Shown here in pieces: positions 59,704-64,000 of a stretch of 64,000 nt of DNA (positions within the stretch are counted from its first letter, which is position 1; every line of letters begins with the position of its first letter). Position numbers and translations under genes: made by a program. The notes under the pieces are model-generated. The model was not told the origin of the DNA and ran no database searches. It saw only the letters and a program-made list of their open reading frames with translations. The stretch covers positions 496,001-560,000 of the forward strand of contig JAWUZG010000005.1 of NCBI GenBank assembly GCA_036785705.1. Direction: 5' to 3'. This stretch comes from Acanthornis magna (lineage: Eukaryota > Chordata > Aves > Passeriformes > Acanthizidae).

Positions 59704-60339
59704 CAAATAACAGTATGGGATGATGATAAAAATTGTATGTGGTTTCCCTCTGGTTTCTGATACTTGAGTTACCTTATATTAAGACTTTAATATAAACTAT
59801 CAAATTGTTCCAACTACTCTCATTTTTCTGATACTTAATTAAATATCCCTATACCTCTTTCAAGTCCATCAAAAAGGTGCTTTTTAGCCCCTTCCTAGCC
59901 CAGCATTTCCAGGGCATAAAAAAGACAACAGTAAACATACCTCAGCTCTTCTTCCTCCAAACCAGGCTCTTTGCAGCCTTGGTTTTGCTGGTACTGGAAA
60001 AGACCTTTTAGCAGAGCCTGGAGGTGGGTAAGGGTTAGCAACCTGATTGCAAAGCACTGAGAAACATCACCCAAACAGCTGAAAGAAAAAAGAGAACACG
60101 TCCTCCAGACACATGCAGAATCTTTTTCATTTGCAGCAAGAGCAGAAATTATTTCCAGCAGGAGGAAGCTGTACAATCTTGTGTCTTGCTGTCAGCTGCA
60201 GAGCTACTAACTCTCATCAGGACCTGGGTTACACCACCAACTCTAATGTTCATGGATGTGAATCATCTCCTTAACCTCAATGAGGATATCCACAGTCGTA
60301 AGTAAATGTTACTGAGATTTCTCTAAATTACTTCACCTA

Positions 60340-60985
60340 AAATCATAGATCACAGAATATGCTGAGTTGGAAGAGACACACCAGGATCATTAAGTCCAAC
60401 TCCCAGCCCTGCACAGCACCATTTCTAAGAGTAACAACATGTGCCTGAGCACTGCCCAAATGCTTCTTGAACTCTGCCAGGCTTGGTGCAGTGACCACTG
60501 CCCTGGGGAGCTGCTCCAGTGCCCAACCACCCTCTGGGTGAAAAACCTTTTCCTGATATCCAACCTAAACCTCCCCTGACACAACTTCAGGCCATTCCCC
60601 CGGCTCCTGTCACTGTCACCACAGAGCGGAGATCAGTGTCTGCCCCTCCTGTTCCCCTCACAAGAAGTTGTAGGCCACACTGAGGTCTCTCGTCAGTCTC
60701 CTCCAGGCTGAACAGACCAAGTGACCTCAGCTGCTCCTCACATGGCTCCTCCTCAAGACCCTTCACCATCCTCCTGCCTTCCTTTGGACACTCTCACACC
60801 ATTCTACCTTTTTTATATTGCAGTACCCAGAGCAGCCCCCAGGACTCGAGGAGAGCCCACCCCGGATCAGAGCAGAGCGGGACAATCGCTCCCTTGCCCG
60901 GCTGGTGATGCAAGGCCTGGTGCATCCCAGGACACGGGTGGCCCCTCCTGGCTGCCAGGGCACTGCGGTCACACTGATCTTAAGA
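60340..60985 (-). repeat. CR1 LINE fragment, inverted, about 640 nt
   Basis: Read on the minus strand this is a CR1 3' region. Its terminal tail lies at the left end (aaaatcatagatcacagaat ... gttggaagagaca). The middle contains the usual blocks for 'contgccctggggagctgct'-like (here actgccctggggagctgctc) and 'gtgaaaaaccttttcctgat', and the right end reaches 'gcagagcgggacaatcgctc' and 'tggctgccagggcactg'. It is 5'-truncated and younger-looking than the 10.5 kb copy. Frames inside it are retroelement remnants, not host genes. Confidence 0.9.
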
Positions 60986-61949
60986 ATGATGAAAGAAAAT
61001 GGCTTATAAATTTATTTTATACATTTAAAAAACAGAAGCATGAAATAGAAAAGGTACATTGCCTTAGCTCATTAGCATATAAATTTAAAAAGCAGTAGGA
61101 AAAAGCACTGTGAAATTAAAAATTCTCTTAATTTAAGAATTAACTCAGGAATCACTAACACATCAAAACCAGTGTGTTGCCCTTGCACACAAGCAAGGCC
61201 TGATTTTGAAACATGTGAGCATGAAGACGTGTACACATTTCTATATGAACTTCACCCATCAATGTTTGCACATCCAGGTGTAAATATATAAATCCAAATA
61301 TATAAGAACAACCTTCATTTTTCCCAACACTAAATGCATGATGACTTGTATCCACAACATGGGCTAGAAATAAATGTTCCTATCAAAACTACACAAGCAG
61401 AAATGATAGTTATTTTGAAACTTCTCTGAAAAGGTGGGCCTCAACTTATCAGTTATTGATCCTGGTTAAAGATTTCTTTGAAATAACCTCAATTTGCTTT
61501 ATCCTTGTAAAGATCACATGAATAAACCACAAACCTTCTAATATAGAGAAAGAATTCATTTTTACTAAAATAAAAACCAGTAAGATACCAAATAACTGCA
61601 GCTGCTAACAAATCACACAAGGGGTTTTAGCTTTTGCTGTCACCAGCTGGTATGACTTTCTAATAACACTAAATATATATAAATCTAAAATTTTGCTTAG
61701 TAAACATTATTTTATAGGAGATTTTTCTTTCTATAAATATGATGCTGATTTGTGCAATAATCATGTCAAATTCCTAAAGACTTAAAAGGATTATCTTTAT
61801 TACAGTTCCAAATGACTAAGATCCATAGTTAACTGAATTTTCTTTAAATGTGTTCTCTAATTTTGATTTTGTATTTTTGTTATTTTCCATCATTTTGAAT
61901 TGCTTCCTACTCTTTGCTTACACACAAACTTGGCTGACCACTCATGCTG
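60986..61949 (-). other. SLX4IP: Probable SLX4IP 3'UTR and downstream flank
   Basis: AT-rich DNA just downstream of the SLX4IP stop. A minus-strand AATAAA at 61796-61801 lies about 150 nt after the stop, and another at 61011-61016 about 935 nt after it; either could end the transcript. No other gene is seen. Confidence 0.5.
61796..61801 (-). terminator. SLX4IP: Possible SLX4IP poly(A) signal
   Basis: Plus-strand tttatt, i.e. AATAAA on the minus strand, about 150 nt after the stop codon. It is the nearest canonical signal, but use is unproven. Confidence 0.4.
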
Positions 61950-62781
61950 TCAAGGTAGTATTTCGGATTTTGACTTCTTAAGCCTTCGCAGTTTTAACTT
62001 CCCAAGACCATTTTCCATGTCTTTTTTTCTTTTTTGGGAAAGCTTCTCTGAAGACACAGAGTGCAGTTCTAGACACGAGGTTGGCACTGCAGGCAACTCC
62101 TCAGTGGCTGTGCTTGGCTCATTTTGGCTTGTCTGCGCTCCACTGTTGCTCACAGAGAGAGACCAGGAGGGGTTTTTTCTCAAAGTCAATGATTTCTTGT
62201 CAGCCACAGTGTTTGTCATGTCTTGCTTTGAAAACAAACTGGAATTAAGGGGTGTCTTCTCTTCCAGGAGTGGACCCAAACAATTATCATCACACTTACC
62301 CATTTCTGTATTGACAGAAGTTAAAGGAGTCCTTTCAGAGGACACTTCTGTGAAATGCTCCAACTTCTCCTCTGAACCACAGGTCCTTAGCCGAGCCTGT
62401 GTTCTGGTCACTCTTTGATTTTGTTTTGGACCCGGCAGTGCTGACTCAGAGCAGCAGGGAGGGTTCTCACTCAGACTCGCCTTCAACCACTCCAGAGAGT
62501 GAGGTTTTTGCTGGCTGCGAACATCATCTGGCTGTCTCTGATTAACATCATTTCTCTGCTCTGAAACAGGAAGCTCCAAGCTGCTCTCAGCTGTGTTTGT
62601 GCAGTCCTTCAGCAGGCCTGGACTCCTACGTTTCACATCAGGCCGAGCACTGAGAGAAGTCTGACAGTCGCTCTTTCTGTTCTCTGTCTGCAAGTCTGCC
62701 GAGCCAAGATACACTTTCTTGGAGTCCTTGCTGATTTGAGGTTTGCTTGCACTACTCCTCTTTGGTTTTGTCCTTTTCACA
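61950..62781 (-). CDS. SLX4IP: SLX4-interacting protein, last coding exon (partial gene)
   Basis: Minus-strand terminal exon: acceptor ttgcag at 62787-62782, one base completing a codon, then VKRTKPKRSS and on for 276 residues to KSKSEILP and TGA (61952-61950). SLX4IP binds the SLX4/XPF-ERCC1 endonuclease scaffold and has been tied to telomere maintenance and interstrand-crosslink repair in the nucleus. The assignment rests on a patchy but ordered match to the human C-terminal half: the VKRT start, QQKPH..E.LK, SESA.P.PKQ..RV..TQ, and a basic KRKK end. Gene order supports it too, since SLX4IP lies tail-to-tail with JAG1 in mammals. The region is serine- and lysine-rich, poorly conserved and probably disordered. 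The N-terminal exons lie beyond the right edge of the window. The C-terminus seems to run about 20 residues beyond the human KRKK end. Confidence 0.85.
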
Positions 62782-64000
62782 CTGCAATAAAAAGGAATTT
62801 TGTTTTTTAAATTAATAAAGAATCTTTACTTGATCTACCATTTTTCCAACTCTGAAACATCACTTGGGCCACCCTCTTTCTGAACATGGAAAAAATCCCT
62901 GTATATCACGTTGACAAGCAGCAATGTTTGTCTTGTGTGGATAATATCAAGCATTATCCATCTGATTTTCCACTGCAGTAGGGAGAACCCTATTTATTAA
63001 TGACTGAGCCACGAAGGAGTGAGTTCACACTATTTTCCAAGAGGCAGAACTGGATTCATTACAGATGTTAAAGGTCAATATGGCCGAAGTATATCGAATT
63101 CCTTTCTGAACTGGCTAGATAAAGTAGCATTTCCTAAGTGCCTAAATGATTGCAAACCATTCCCATATATCCACATGCATAATGCATATCTACAGGACAG
63201 AGGGGGCAGGCAGGGAGAGGCAGCGAGTGCGTCTCTGTGTGAGAGTTCCTAATCTCTATTTTAGAATGTTCCTCTGGAATTTTTCCCAGGACATTTCAAA
63301 GCTTTACTTTAAAGTTAACCACCACTCATCTAGTATCAAGCCCATTCATCTGGCAACGACTTAGGTAATGCAAGTAGATGATATTCTAAAAGGAATTATA
63401 CAGGAAAATGGGATCACAAGGGACCTGATGGAGTGTCAGTACATAAACACTCCTCAGCACTGCCTTACCTATGGATCTGGATTTCACACAGCCCATAAGA
63501 TAAACGTTATGCTCAAGTGCTAAAGCTGAGCTTTTGAGTCTAAACACATTTCTATAGACAGCCCAAGCTGAGACCACTTTTTGGTGCTCAGTTGCTGCCG
63601 AGCAGTTCCCAGGTCAGCATATCTAACTCTTCACAAAGAGGGCTCATCCAAAACAGGTAGAGCTGGCATACCTCCAAAGCTAATCTCATTAGTAAAGACA
63701 ACACAGATGAGACAACATGGTTAAAAAGAAAAGTTGCCACGGTTCACAGCAAATCCCTGATTTCACAGGTGATTTGGGGCTGCTGGCAGCTCATACAAGT
63801 CCAGATGATGTCCTAGTACTGCAGAGGAGCAGTGATATGGTTCAGTTCATCAGCTCACCCTCCCCATCCACCACACCAGAGACACTCTTTAATTGACCAG
63901 TAATCCAGATTCTCAAAATGAACAAAAAAATATATTTGTGAAGTGTTTATAACCAGATTCAAGCATCACATATTTATTTTGGCTCAAAGCTTCATTCAAG
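62782..64000 (-). other. SLX4IP: SLX4IP intron (runs off window)
   Basis: Sequence upstream of the last SLX4IP exon on the minus strand. No further exon with splice borders and family resemblance was found, nor any transposon I can name. Confidence 0.65.

Larger units (their letters stand above)
54310..60335. other. Intergenic stretch between convergent JAG1 and SLX4IP
   Basis: No gene recognised. Open frames are below 125 codons and lack family resemblance. Contents seen: the AAAAT microsatellite (55977-56066), a TA/CA repeat near 59665-59703, and otherwise ordinary AT-rich DNA. Part of it could be an extended 3'UTR of either gene. Confidence 0.6.

Noticed and set aside
60587..60972. Short frames at 60.6-61.0 kb resembling protein coding
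   Set aside because: They lie inside the CR1 retrotransposon remnant and are broken retroelement sequence, not host genes.
63386..63577. Possible penultimate SLX4IP exon on the minus strand
   Set aside because: The frame has no match to SLX4IP as I know it, and convincing splice borders in the right phase were not found.

Overview
This is a vertebrate, almost certainly avian, nuclear DNA window. It has large introns, a GC-rich CpG-island promoter, and chicken-repeat-1 (CR1) non-LTR retrotransposon fragments of several ages, including a typical bird CR1 3' tail at the very start and a longer inverted copy near 60.3-61.0 kb. The sequence does not let me name the species.

Layout. Positions 1 to about 17.2 kb are gene-free 5' flank: CR1 remnants, simple repeats, two perfect or near-perfect inverted repeats and a few stretches that look like candidate regulatory DNA. 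From about 17.25 to 18.76 kb there is a dense CpG island. From 18,502 to 52,350 on the + strand lies the complete coding region of Jagged1 (JAG1), the DSL-family Notch ligand. It has 26 coding exons, all with GT-AG introns, which splice to one open frame of 1,216 codons plus TAG. Exon boundaries were set by hand from splice signals, reading phase and the known JAG1 protein layout: signal peptide, MNNL/C2-like region, DSL domain, 16 EGF repeats, a von Willebrand C-like cysteine-rich region, one transmembrane helix, and a cytoplasmic tail ending in a PDZ-binding type motif. The 3'UTR runs to a poly(A) signal at 53,838, with alternative signals further on.

From 54.3 to 61.8 kb is an intergenic stretch with an (AAAAT)n microsatellite and an inverted CR1. 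On the minus strand, 61,950-62,781 is the last coding exon of SLX4IP (SLX4-interacting protein). It is convergent with JAG1, matching the gene order known for amniotes. The rest of the window (62,782-64,000) is SLX4IP intron.

The two genes are not functionally linked. JAG1 signals to Notch receptors on neighbouring cells; SLX4IP is a nuclear genome-maintenance and telomere-associated protein. I found no undescribed gene system. The most useful second looks are the crowded low-complexity repeats around the JAG1 start, a tandem splice acceptor at exon 22, a palindrome in the 3'UTR close to the poly(A) signal, and candidate conserved non-coding elements in the 5' flank and intron 2.
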